From Rhodopseudomonas pseudopalustris (GTDB lineage Bacteria > Pseudomonadota > Alphaproteobacteria > Rhizobiales > Xanthobacteraceae): a stretch of 64,000 nucleotides of DNA. Made by a program: the position numbers and the translations under genes. The notes beneath the pieces were generated by a model, which was not told the DNA's origin, did not search any database, and saw only the letters and a list, made by a program, of their open reading frames with translations. This document shows positions 35,947 through 43,866 of the stretch, one piece after another; position 1 is the first letter of the stretch; each line of letters starts with the position of its first letter. The stretch is taken from positions 124,001 to 188,000 of the forward strand of contig NZ_FODT01000007.1 in assembly GCF_900110435.1 (NCBI RefSeq). The letters are read 5' to 3'.

Positions 35947-36840
35947 CTAAATGCGCTCGATGTCCTTGGTGCCGAACAGTCCGTAGGGCTTGATCATCAG
36001 GATGATGATCAGCACGTAGAACGGTGCGATCTCGTAAAGATTGCCCCAGTGCAGATATTCGCTGTCGACGTATTGGGCGAGATTTTCGAGGAGGCCGATG
36101 ATGATGCCGCCGAGCACCGCGCCGCCGATCGAGTCGAGACCGCCGAGGATCGCCGCCGGAAACACCTTGATGCCGTAGGCCGAAAGGCCCGACGACACGC
36201 CGTTGACCACCGCGACCACGACGCCCGCGACCGCGGAGACAGTCGCCGAGATCGCCCAGGCCATCGCGAACACGCTCTTCACCGAGATGCCGAGCGATTG
36301 CGCCACCTGCTGGTTGAACGCGGTGGCGCGCATCGCGAGACCGTATTTCGAGACCCGGAAGAACCAGGCCATGCCGATCATCATCGCGATCGAGACCACC
36401 AGGCTCATGACGTAGACAGTCTGGATCTGCAGCCCGGCGAACGACACCGACTGGCTGGTGAAGATCTGCGGGAACGGCTGCGGGCTGACGCCGAAGATCC
36501 ATTTCAACGCCGCCTGGAACACGGTGGAGAGCGCGATCGTCACCATGATCACCGAGATGATCGGCTCGCCGATCATCGGCCGGAGAATGACGATCTGAAT
36601 CGCGATGCCGAACGCGAACATGAAGACGAGCGTGATCGGCATGCCGAAATAGAATGGCACCTGGTATTTGGCGAGCAGCGTCCAGCACACCCATGCGCCG
36701 ATCAGCAGCAATTCGCCCTGTGCGAAATTGACGACCTGGGTCGCCTTGTAGATCAGCACGAAGCTCATCGCGACCACGCCGTAAAGCGTGCCGACCACGA
36801 GACCGTTGACCAGAAGCTGGATCAGGAGCTGGGAATTCAT
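35947..36840 (-). CDS. livH: LIV-type ABC transporter permease LivH (cassette 1)
   Basis: Integral membrane permease of 297 residues. The N-terminus LLIQLLVNGLVVGTLYGVVA and the motif VVNFAQGELLLIGAW are standard for LivH; the cytoplasmic coupling loop is GLAMRATAFNQQVAQSLGI. It forms the heterodimeric channel with LivM. The gene lies downstream of the acyl-CoA synthetase gene, separated by about 200 bp holding a large inverted repeat. Confidence 0.93.
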   Translation of the reverse strand: MNSQLLIQLLVNGLVVGTLYGVVAMSFVLIYKATQVVNFAQGELLLIGAWVCWTLLAKYQVPFYFGMPITLVFMFAFGIAIQIVILRPMIGEPIISVIMVTIALSTVFQAALKWIFGVSPQPFPQIFTSQSVSFAGLQIQTVYVMSLVVSIAMMIGMAWFFRVSKYGLAMRATAFNQQVAQSLGISVKSVFAMAWAISATVSAVAGVVVAVVNGVSSGLSAYGIKVFPAAILGGLDSIGGAVLGGIIIGLLENLAQYVDSEYLHWGNLYEIAPFYVLIIILMIKPYGLFGTKDIERI

Positions 36841-36873
36841 GCGGGATAACCGAAAGCGGATGAGGTTGTCTTT

Positions 36874-37011
36874 CCCTCTCCCCTTGTGGGAGAGGGTGCC
36901 CGAGCGAAGCGAGGGCGGGTGAGGGGGGTGCGATCAAGATGCGCACGACCCCTCACCCGGCTGGGCCCGCGGCGGGCCCCGAGGCCGCCCTCTCCCACAA
37001 GGGGAGAGGGC
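36874..37011. repeat. large inverted repeat between acyl-CoA synthetase and livH
   Basis: CCCTCTCCCCTTGTGGGAGA (from 36874) recurs inverted as TCTCCCACAAGGGGAGAGGG (36991-37010), with GGGTGAGGGG and CCCCTCACCC arms inside. The element spans about 138 bp and could fold into a very stable hairpin in the transcript between the two genes. Elements with this CTCCCACAAGGGGAGAGG core are familiar dispersed repeats in this bacterial group. Confidence 0.8.
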
Positions 37012-37045
37012 GCAGTCATCGGCTCTGCCGCATGAAGCGATGCAA

Positions 37046-38974
37046 TCATTCCGCCGCCTCCGCATGGGCGGGGAGGCCGAGGTCGACCACTTTCAGCGAG
37101 GTGCGGATGCGCTGGGTGGTGCCGTCCTGGAACTGGATCACGGTGTCGACCGGGATGTCGCTCTTGCCGCCGTAGATGCCGTCGATGATGTCGGCATACT
37201 TCTCGTTGATCACCGTGCGGCGGACCTTCCGGGTGCGGGTCAATTCGCCGTCGTCGGCGTCGAGTTCCTTGTACAGCAGCAGGAAGCGGGAGATCCGCTG
37301 CGCGGCCGGCAGCGTCGCGTTGACGGTCTCGACCTCGCTGCGCAGCATCTCGTAGACCTCGGGGCGCGACGACAGATCGGAATAGGTGGTGAAGGCGATC
37401 CGCTTCTTTTCTGCCCATTTCGAAATGATCGAGTAGCGGATGCAGATCATCGCCGCGAGCCGCTCGCGCCCGGCGCCGAGCACCACGGCCTCGGCGACGT
37501 AAGGCGAGAATTTCAGCTTGTTCTCGATATATTGCGGCGAGAACTTTTCGCCGTGCGAGGTCTCGGCGAGATCCTTGATGCGGTCGATGACGACGAGCTG
37601 GCCCTTGGCGTTGAAATAGCCGGCGTCGCCGGATTGCATCCAGCCGTCCTTCATGTCGGCGGCCGAGGCTTCCTCGTTCTTGTAGTAGCCGAGATACATG
37701 TTGGGGTGGCGCACCACGATTTCGCCGATGCCCTGGACGTCGGGATTCTCGACCTTGATCTCGATCTCGGGTCCCATCGGCACACCGGTGGTGTCGGGGT
37801 CGACCTCATCCGGCCTATGCAAGGTGTAGGCGCCGAGCAGTTCGGTCTGGCCGTACAGCGTGCGCAGCGGCACGCCCATCGCGCGGAAGAACTTGAAAGT
37901 GTCGGGGCCGAGCGCCGCGCCGCCGGTCGCCGCCGAGCGCAGCCGCGTGAACCCGAGCCGGTCGCGCAGCGCGCGGAACAGCACCGCGTCGGCGAAGCCC
38001 GAATGTTTGCCCTCCGCCAATGCGGCGAGCCCCGCTTTCATGCCGGTCTCGTACAGCCGCTGTTTCAGCGGTGAGGCGTCCATCACCCGCGCGCGGACAT
38101 CCGCCGCAAGGCCTTCCCAGACCCGCGGCGCGAACAGTACGAAGGTCGGCGCGATCTCGCGGAAGTCGTTCATCATCGTGTCGGGCTCTTCGACGAAGTT
38201 GACCTTCATCCGGCACAACAGCCCTTTGCCGAGCGCGTAGACCTGCTCCATGATCCAAGGCAGCGGCAGCACCGAGACGTATTCGTCCTCCGGCCCCTTC
38301 GGGTCGAAGCTGAGATAGGTCGCGCAATGCTTCAGAATGCGTCCCGCAGCCAGCATTGCGAGCTTGGGATGCGCGGTCGTGCCCGAGGTCGTGCACAGGA
38401 TCGCGACGTCCCCGCCTTGCGTCGCGTCCACCAGCCTGTCGTACAGCCCCGGCTCGCGGGCGGCGCGGTCGCGCCCCATCGCGGCGAGCCGGTCGGCCGG
38501 AATCAGCCGCGAGTCGTCGTATTTCCGCATGCCGCGCGGATCGGAATAGACGATATGCTCCAGGTTGGGCACCCGGTCGGCGAGGCCGAGCAGCTTGTCG
38601 ACCTGTTCCTCGTCTTCGGCGAACACCAGCTTTGCCGCGCCGTAGGTCAGCAGATAGGCGGCCTCCTCGTCGAGCACGTCGCGGTACAGCCCGAGGCTCA
38701 TTGCGCCGATCGCGTGGGTCGCGATCTCCGCCGCCACCCAATCCGGCCGGTTGTCGCCGATGATGCCGATGACGTCGCCGCGGGTCAGCCCCAGTTCCAG
38801 CATTCCCAGCGCGAAATCATGGACCCGGGTCTGGTAGTCAGCCCAGCTGAAGACGCGCCAGAGGCCGAGGTCCTTTTCCCGCAAGGCGATCTCGCCGCCG
38901 AACTCGCGGGCATTGAGACGCAGCAGCTTGGGGAATGTGTCGGCTTGCGCGACGCGGCCGGCGTAGTCGATCAT
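37046..38974 (-). CDS. AMP-forming long-chain-type acyl-CoA synthetase
   Basis: ATP-dependent ligase of 642 residues that activates a carboxylic acid to its CoA thioester through an acyl-adenylate. Motifs are the P-loop CTTSGTTAHPKLAML, the adenylate-binding YGQTELLGAYTLHRPDE, and GYFNAKGQLVVIDRIKDL of the hinge. Length and order match the large FadD15/ACSL-like subgroup. Its start overlaps the livG stop by four bases (ATGA at 38971-38974), so it is co-translated with the transporter. The imported substrate is probably an acid trapped by CoA ligation; which one is unknown. Confidence 0.92.
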   Translation of the reverse strand: MIDYAGRVAQADTFPKLLRLNAREFGGEIALREKDLGLWRVFSWADYQTRVHDFALGMLELGLTRGDVIGIIGDNRPDWVAAEIATHAIGAMSLGLYRDVLDEEAAYLLTYGAAKLVFAEDEEQVDKLLGLADRVPNLEHIVYSDPRGMRKYDDSRLIPADRLAAMGRDRAAREPGLYDRLVDATQGGDVAILCTTSGTTAHPKLAMLAAGRILKHCATYLSFDPKGPEDEYVSVLPLPWIMEQVYALGKGLLCRMKVNFVEEPDTMMNDFREIAPTFVLFAPRVWEGLAADVRARVMDASPLKQRLYETGMKAGLAALAEGKHSGFADAVLFRALRDRLGFTRLRSAATGGAALGPDTFKFFRAMGVPLRTLYGQTELLGAYTLHRPDEVDPDTTGVPMGPEIEIKVENPDVQGIGEIVVRHPNMYLGYYKNEEASAADMKDGWMQSGDAGYFNAKGQLVVIDRIKDLAETSHGEKFSPQYIENKLKFSPYVAEAVVLGAGRERLAAMICIRYSIISKWAEKKRIAFTTYSDLSSRPEVYEMLRSEVETVNATLPAAQRISRFLLLYKELDADDGELTRTRKVRRTVINEKYADIIDGIYGGKSDIPVDTVIQFQDGTTQRIRTSLKVVDLGLPAHAEAAE

Positions 38975-39798
38975 GCCACGCGCTCCGCAATCGGCGGATG
39001 GTCCGGCGCATCGTCGGGATCGACCAGCACTTCGTCCTCCTCACCGAGATAAGCGCGCTTGACGTGCGGATCGGCGAGCACCTCGGCCGGGTCGCCCTCG
39101 GCGATCTTGCGGCCGAAATCCAGCACCACGACGCGGTTGGAGATATCCATCACCACGCCCATATCGTGCTCGATCATCACGACGGTCATGCCGAACTCTT
39201 CGTTGAGGTCGACGATGTAGCGGGCCATGTCCTCCTTCTCTTCGAAGTTCATGCCGGCCATCGGCTCGTCGAGCAGGATCAGTTTCGGCTCCAGCGCCAT
39301 CGCGCGCGCGAGTTCGACGCGCTTGCGCAGGCCATAGGAGAGGGTGCCCGCGGTGGCCTTGCGCACCGACTGCAGATCGAGAAAGTCGATGATCTCCTCG
39401 ACCTTGTGGCGGTGTTCGAGCTCTTCGCGCCGCGCCCCGAGCCAGTACAGCGCGCCGGTGAAAAAGTTGTTCTTCAGCAAATGGTGGCGCCCGACCATGA
39501 TGTTGTCGAGCACGCTCATGTGGTGGAACAGGGCGAGGTTCTGGAAGGTGCGGCCGATGCCGAGCGGGGCGCGGGCGTTCGGCTTCAGCGCGGTGATATC
39601 GCGGCCGTGATAGAACAGATGTCCTTCGGTCGGCCGGTAGCGGCCGGAGATGCAGTTGACGATCGAGGTTTTGCCGGCGCCATTGGGGCCGATGATGGAA
39701 AACAATTCGCCGTCATTTACGGCAAAGCTGACCTCGCTCAGCGCGCGGACGCCGCCAAAGCGCAGGGACACATTGCGCACTTCCAACGCGTGTTCCAA
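38971..39798 (-). CDS. livG: LIV-type ABC transporter ATPase LivG (cassette 1)
   Basis: ATPase of 275 residues. Walker A is GPNGAGKTS with K43, a degenerate signature LSYGLRKRVELA, Walker B LILLDEPMAGMN and the LivG-type C-terminal LADPHVKRAYLGEEDEV. It is the first gene of the leftward cassette; the promoter must lie in the 479-bp gap up to the divergent rfbB gene. The order livG, acyl-CoA synthetase, livH, livM, binding protein, livF is one I have seen in rhizobial relatives. Confidence 0.93.
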   Translation of the reverse strand: MEHALEVRNVSLRFGGVRALSEVSFAVNDGELFSIIGPNGAGKTSIVNCISGRYRPTEGHLFYHGRDITALKPNARAPLGIGRTFQNLALFHHMSVLDNIMVGRHHLLKNNFFTGALYWLGARREELEHRHKVEEIIDFLDLQSVRKATAGTLSYGLRKRVELARAMALEPKLILLDEPMAGMNFEEKEDMARYIVDLNEEFGMTVVMIEHDMGVVMDISNRVVVLDFGRKIAEGDPAEVLADPHVKRAYLGEEDEVLVDPDDAPDHPPIAERVA

Positions 39799-40277
39799 AC
39801 CGTTCCTCCCCGAGCGCCTTTCGCCACAGCATTGCTGTGTGGTGGCGGGATGCTCCTAGCGCTTTCCGCGCTTTACCTGCCGCGGTCTTTATCCCGCAGC
39901 TTATCGCTTTCCCTGAATTTACTACAGGCGGGTTGCCGAAGATATGCGACTATTTTAGTCTGGAAAATGGGCTTGAGCGCAAGGAGGGAGGATCGGGACG
40001 CGCTTGATTACCTCAATCGTGCTTCAGGACGCGTCTGATTCTGCACTTGGCCGAGGGGCTTTCCAGCCGGCTGTGGAAGCTTGTTGCTGCATCACAGCAT
40101 GAGCTGAGCTATGGTGTGGGACGTTATCGTCGCGAGGGTCTGGCTCATCTGCCGGTGCCTTAATTCTTTTCCCTTGGATGATCCTTGCTTGGTGCAGCGG
40201 GCCGCGGATGGCTCACTGGTTGCTGGAGCACCGGCAACTCCCTGGGGCGTAGACTGGTAGCTGGTGCACTCGAGTCA
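39799..40277. other. 479-bp divergent intergenic region livG / rfbB
   Basis: No gene is recognised. It must hold the promoters of the leftward LIV cassette and the rightward rhamnose operon. An open frame continues upstream of rfbB to 40185, but it lacks the family N-terminus, which begins at 40278. A GC-rich short inverted repeat, GCGCTTTCCGCGC, lies near 39859. The middle (about 39925-40000) is AT-richer and is a likely promoter zone, but no consensus was assigned. Confidence 0.5.
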
Positions 40278-41339
40278 ATGACCAAGAAATTCATGATTAC
40301 GGGCGGCGCGGGCTTCATCGGTTCGGCCGTCGTACGTCGACTGATCGAAACCAGCGATCATGAGGTTGTTGTCGTCGACAAGCTGACCTATGCCGGAAAT
40401 CTGGAATCGCTTGCGCCGGTGTCGGCCAGTCCGAAGTTCAGCTTCGAACGGGTCGACATTACTGATGTCGAGGCCATGCGCCGGGTCTTCGCGGAGTTTT
40501 CGCCCGACATCGTGATGCACCTCGCAGCCGAAAGTCACGTCGACCGGTCGATTGACGGTCCCGATGAATTTGTCCAGACCAACCTTGTCGGGACGTTCGT
40601 GTTGTTGCAGGCGGCCCTAAACCATTGGCGCTCGCTGCCGGCTGGTCGCAAGACTGGTTTTCGCTTCCACCATGTCTCGACCGACGAGGTGTTTGGATCG
40701 CTTGGACCGTCCGGCTCTTTCAATGAGGAGACGGCCTACAGACCGAATTCGCCCTATTCAGCCTCGAAAGCCGGATCCGACCATCTGGTGCGCGCCTGGC
40801 ATCATACTTACGGCCTGCCGATGGTGATGACCAACTGCTCGAACAACTATGGTCCCTATCAGTTTCCGGAGAAGCTGATTACTCTGATGATCATCAATGC
40901 GCTGGAAGGCAAGCCGCTGCCGGTCTATGGGACCGGCGAGAATGTTCGCGACTGGCTTCATGTGGAGGATCATGCCGAGGCGCTGCTGCTCGTTGCCGAA
41001 ACCGGAGGCGTCGGTGAAAGCTACAATATCGGCGGAGACAACGAGCGCACCAACATGTCGGTCGTTCGCTCGATCTGCCGGATCGTCGATGAGCTCGCGC
41101 CCGACGCAGCGATCGGTCCACGCGAGAAGCTGATCGAATTTGTGGTCGACCGGCCGGGTCACGATCTGCGTTATGCCATCGACGCAAGGAAGATCGAGCG
41201 CGAACTAGGTTGGAAGCCGCGCCATACCTTCGAAACCGGGTTGCGCCACACAGTTCAATGGTATCTCGACAATATGGGCTGGTGGAAACGGGTCCGCTCC
41301 GGTGCGTACCGCGGCGAGCGCCTCGGCATCACCGTCTGA
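40278..41339 (+). CDS. rfbB: dTDP-glucose 4,6-dehydratase
   Basis: Second step of dTDP-L-rhamnose synthesis: NAD-dependent dehydration of dTDP-glucose to the 4-keto-6-deoxy sugar. The 353 residues include [11 protein letters not shown] (about 8-18), the catalytic YxxxK in [11 protein letters not shown] and [15 protein letters not shown], characteristic of the family. ATG 40278 ([10 protein letters not shown]) fits family starts; the upstream in-frame extension has no homologous look. The next gene follows after 22 bases. Confidence 0.94.
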   Translation: MTKKFMITGGAGFIGSAVVRRLIETSDHEVVVVDKLTYAGNLESLAPVSASPKFSFERVDITDVEAMRRVFAEFSPDIVMHLAAESHVDRSIDGPDEFVQTNLVGTFVLLQAALNHWRSLPAGRKTGFRFHHVSTDEVFGSLGPSGSFNEETAYRPNSPYSASKAGSDHLVRAWHHTYGLPMVMTNCSNNYGPYQFPEKLITLMIINALEGKPLPVYGTGENVRDWLHVEDHAEALLLVAETGGVGESYNIGGDNERTNMSVVRSICRIVDELAPDAAIGPREKLIEFVVDRPGHDLRYAIDARKIERELGWKPRHTFETGLRHTVQWYLDNMGWWKRVRSGAYRGERLGITV

Positions 41340-41361
41340 CTGCAGCCTAAGGAGGACATCT

Positions 41362-41919
41362 GTGCTTACTGTCACGCCGTCCGCCATCGAGGCCGTCAAG
41401 GTCGTCGTTCCAAAGAGCTTTGCCGATACGCGCGGGACGTTCTGCGAGACCTACAATCACCGGCGCTTTGTCGAGCATGGCATTTCGTTCGAGTTCGTCC
41501 AGGACAACCAATCGTTTTCGGCGGAGGCGGGTACAATCCGTGGCCTCCACTTCCAAAGCCCGCCGGCAGCTCAGGCCAAGTTGGTTCGCGTCCTGCGTGG
41601 CCGCATCCTGGATGTCGCCGTCGACTTGCGGCGCTCCTCGCCGACATTCGGTAAATGGGTCGCCGAGGAATTGTCCGCGGAGAATGGCAAGCAACTGCTC
41701 GTTCCTGTCGGATTTGCGCACGGCTTTTGCACACTCGAGCCGGATACCCACGTTCTCTACAAGGTCACGAGCTACTACTCCCCGGCGCATGATCTGGGGG
41801 TGGCTTGGGACGATCCGGATCTGGCGATCGACTGGCCGATCAGGTCTGACGAGGCGGTTCTGTCCGACAAGGATTTGAGACAGCCGTCGTTTCGCTCGCT
41901 TGCGCCCGTTTTCGAGTAG
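41362..41919 (+). CDS. rfbC: dTDP-4-dehydrorhamnose 3,5-epimerase
   Basis: Third step of dTDP-L-rhamnose synthesis, a cupin-fold double epimerase of 185 residues. The start is a GTG at 41362 preceded by AAGGAGG 7 bases away, a strong ribosome site that decides against the longer in-frame ATG inside rfbB. Motifs are SFADTRGTFCETYN, the catalytic His in IRGLHFQSPPAAQAKLV, and GFAHGFCTLEPDT. The following rfbD starts 3 bases after its stop. Confidence 0.94.
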   Translation: MLTVTPSAIEAVKVVVPKSFADTRGTFCETYNHRRFVEHGISFEFVQDNQSFSAEAGTIRGLHFQSPPAAQAKLVRVLRGRILDVAVDLRRSSPTFGKWVAEELSAENGKQLLVPVGFAHGFCTLEPDTHVLYKVTSYYSPAHDLGVAWDDPDLAIDWPIRSDEAVLSDKDLRQPSFRSLAPVFE

Positions 41920-41922
41920 CCG

Positions 41923-42819
41923 ATGCGCCTCGCAGTGACAGGTCGGGTCGGCCAAGTGGTCCAATCGCTGCTGGAGCGTGCGCCTGCCGATATCGAGATC
42001 GTCACGATCGCCCGTCCCGCCGTCGATCTGCAGGACCCGGTTGCGGTTGCGGAGGCGATCGGCGCTGCTCAGCCTGATGCGGTCATCAGCGCCGCGGCCT
42101 ATACCGCGGTCGATTTCGCCGAGAAAGAAGCCGAGCTGGCTTACCGCATCAATGAAGCCGGCGCCGGCGCGGTTGCGACCGCCGCCGCCGATCTCGGCAT
42201 CCCCGTGGTGCATCTGTCCACCGACTACGTATTCGACGGCAGCCTGTCGCGGCCCTATCGCGAGGACGATGCGCCGGCGCCGCTCAGTGTCTACGGCGCC
42301 AGCAAGCTCGCCGGGGAAAAGGCTGTTGCAGCCGCAAATCCTGACCACGCGATCCTGCGCACGGCGTGGGTCTACAGCCCCTTTGGCAAGAATTTCGTCC
42401 GTACCATGTTGATGCTCGCCGACAGTCGCGCCGAGGTGTCGGTTGTGTGCGACCAGCGGGGCGCGCCGACCTGCGCCCTGGATATTGCGGACTGTGTTGT
42501 CGCGGTGGCCCGCAACTTGTTAGCGCGCCCGAGCGATGGCGCACTGCGTGGCATTTTCCACATGAGCTGCACTGGCGACACCAGTTGGGCCGGTTTCGCC
42601 GAAGCAATCTTTGCTCACTCGGCCGCCGCGGGTGGTCCGTCAGCACGCGTCAAGCCGATTCCGACCTCTGAATATCCCACCCCGGCGCGTCGCCCGGCCA
42701 ACTCCCGGCTCGACACCTCGCGTCTCGCCGAACGTCACGGCATCCGCCTCCCGAATTGGACCGATCCGCTCCCGCTTTGCATCGACCGGATTCTCGCCGC
42801 ACAGCGCGCCAGCCATTGA
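41923..42819 (+). CDS. rfbD: dTDP-4-dehydrorhamnose reductase
   Basis: Last step of dTDP-L-rhamnose synthesis, NAD(P)H-dependent ketone reduction. The 298 residues include VTGRVGQVVQSL at the N-terminus (cofactor site), HLSTDYVFDGS, the catalytic YGASKLAGE and a C-terminal RPANSRLDTSRL typical of RfbD. It is packed between rfbC and rfbA. Confidence 0.94.
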   Translation: MRLAVTGRVGQVVQSLLERAPADIEIVTIARPAVDLQDPVAVAEAIGAAQPDAVISAAAYTAVDFAEKEAELAYRINEAGAGAVATAAADLGIPVVHLSTDYVFDGSLSRPYREDDAPAPLSVYGASKLAGEKAVAAANPDHAILRTAWVYSPFGKNFVRTMLMLADSRAEVSVVCDQRGAPTCALDIADCVVAVARNLLARPSDGALRGIFHMSCTGDTSWAGFAEAIFAHSAAAGGPSARVKPIPTSEYPTPARRPANSRLDTSRLAERHGIRLPNWTDPLPLCIDRILAAQRASH

Positions 42820-42834
42820 GCCAAAGGCTTCAAC

Positions 42835-43713
42835 ATGACCAGGGTTTCCAAGGGCATCATTCTGGCAGGGGGAACAGGAACGCGCCTGCATCCGATGACG
42901 GTGTCAGCCTCCAAGCAACTGCTGCCGATCTATGACAAGCCGTTGATCTACTATCCGCTATCCACGCTGATGATGGCGGGCATCCGCGAGATCCTGGTGA
43001 TCTCGACCCCGGCGGACCTGCCGCGGTTTCAGCAATTGCTGGGCGATGGCGAGCGCTGGGGGATGTCGTTCAGCTATGCCGAGCAGCCGCGCCCCGAGGG
43101 ACTGGCGCAGGCTTACATCATTGGCGCCGACTTCGTGGCTGGCGGACCCTCGGCTCTTGTGCTCGGTGACAACCTTTTCTACGGCCACGATTTGATCGCG
43201 TTGTTGCAAAGCGCGGCGAGCCATGGCGAAGGTGCCACCGTGTTCGCCTATCAGGTCAGCGACGCCAGCGCCTATGGTGTCGTCGAGTTCGACGAAAACC
43301 AGTTGGCGATCTCGATCGAGGAGAAGCCGGTCGCGCCACGATCGAACTGGGCTGTGACCGGCGTGTATTTCTATGATTCTCATGTGGTGGATATAGCTGC
43401 CAATCTGACGCCTTCGGCGCGCGGCGAACTCGAGATCACCGACGTCAATCGGGTCTATCTCGAACGCAAGCAGCTTCGCGTCGAAAGGATGGGCCGCGGG
43501 TTTGCGTGGCTCGATACGGGGACGCCTGACAACCTGCTGGATGCGGCCGAATTCGTGCGCGTTCTGGAAAAACGGCAGGGTCTCAAGATTTGCTGTCCCG
43601 AGGAAATCGCCTTCCACATGAACTGGATCGATGCCGGGCAACTCGAGAATCTCGCCAAGCCGATTGCGAACAGCGGCTATGGCCGATATCTGCTCGACGT
43701 CGCCCGACGTTGA
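42835..43713 (+). CDS. rfbA: glucose-1-phosphate thymidylyltransferase
   Basis: First step of dTDP-L-rhamnose synthesis: dTTP plus glucose-1-phosphate to dTDP-glucose. The 292 residues include the nucleotide-binding [33 protein letters not shown] and [19 protein letters not shown]. It is the last gene of the rfbBCDA operon, followed by a dispersed repeat and a convergent glycosyltransferase gene. Confidence 0.95.
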   Translation: MTRVSKGIILAGGTGTRLHPMTVSASKQLLPIYDKPLIYYPLSTLMMAGIREILVISTPADLPRFQQLLGDGERWGMSFSYAEQPRPEGLAQAYIIGADFVAGGPSALVLGDNLFYGHDLIALLQSAASHGEGATVFAYQVSDASAYGVVEFDENQLAISIEEKPVAPRSNWAVTGVYFYDSHVVDIAANLTPSARGELEITDVNRVYLERKQLRVERMGRGFAWLDTGTPDNLLDAAEFVRVLEKRQGLKICCPEEIAFHMNWIDAGQLENLAKPIANSGYGRYLLDVARR

Positions 43714-43728
43714 CGGACGAAGCTCATT

Positions 43729-43840
43729 GAGCGTTTTCCAGAGCTTTTCCGGTTCTGATAGATCAGAACCGGAGCTCTAGCTTTTTGTTCTGACGCGTTT
43801 TTCTTCACGCGAACCGGTTTCCACTTCGCTCGAAACGCTC
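43729..43840. repeat. dispersed repeat, copy 2, between convergent rfbA and GT-C gene
   Basis: A 112-bp element starting GAGCGTTT (43729-43736) and ending AAACGCTC (43833-43840), its inverse. Inside, CCGGTTCTGAT (43749-43759) and ATCAGAACCGG (43762-43772) form a perfect 11-base palindrome. It is related to 29966-30068. Placed between two converging stop codons, it may act as a bidirectional terminator. Confidence 0.75.
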
Positions 43841-43866
43841 CAGTGCGACGGCTTGGAGCAAGCGTT

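Noticed and set aside
40185..40277. Longer N-terminus for rfbB
   Set aside because: The extra 31 codons are absent from the family, which begins right at [15 protein letters not shown]; the downstream ATG is preferred.
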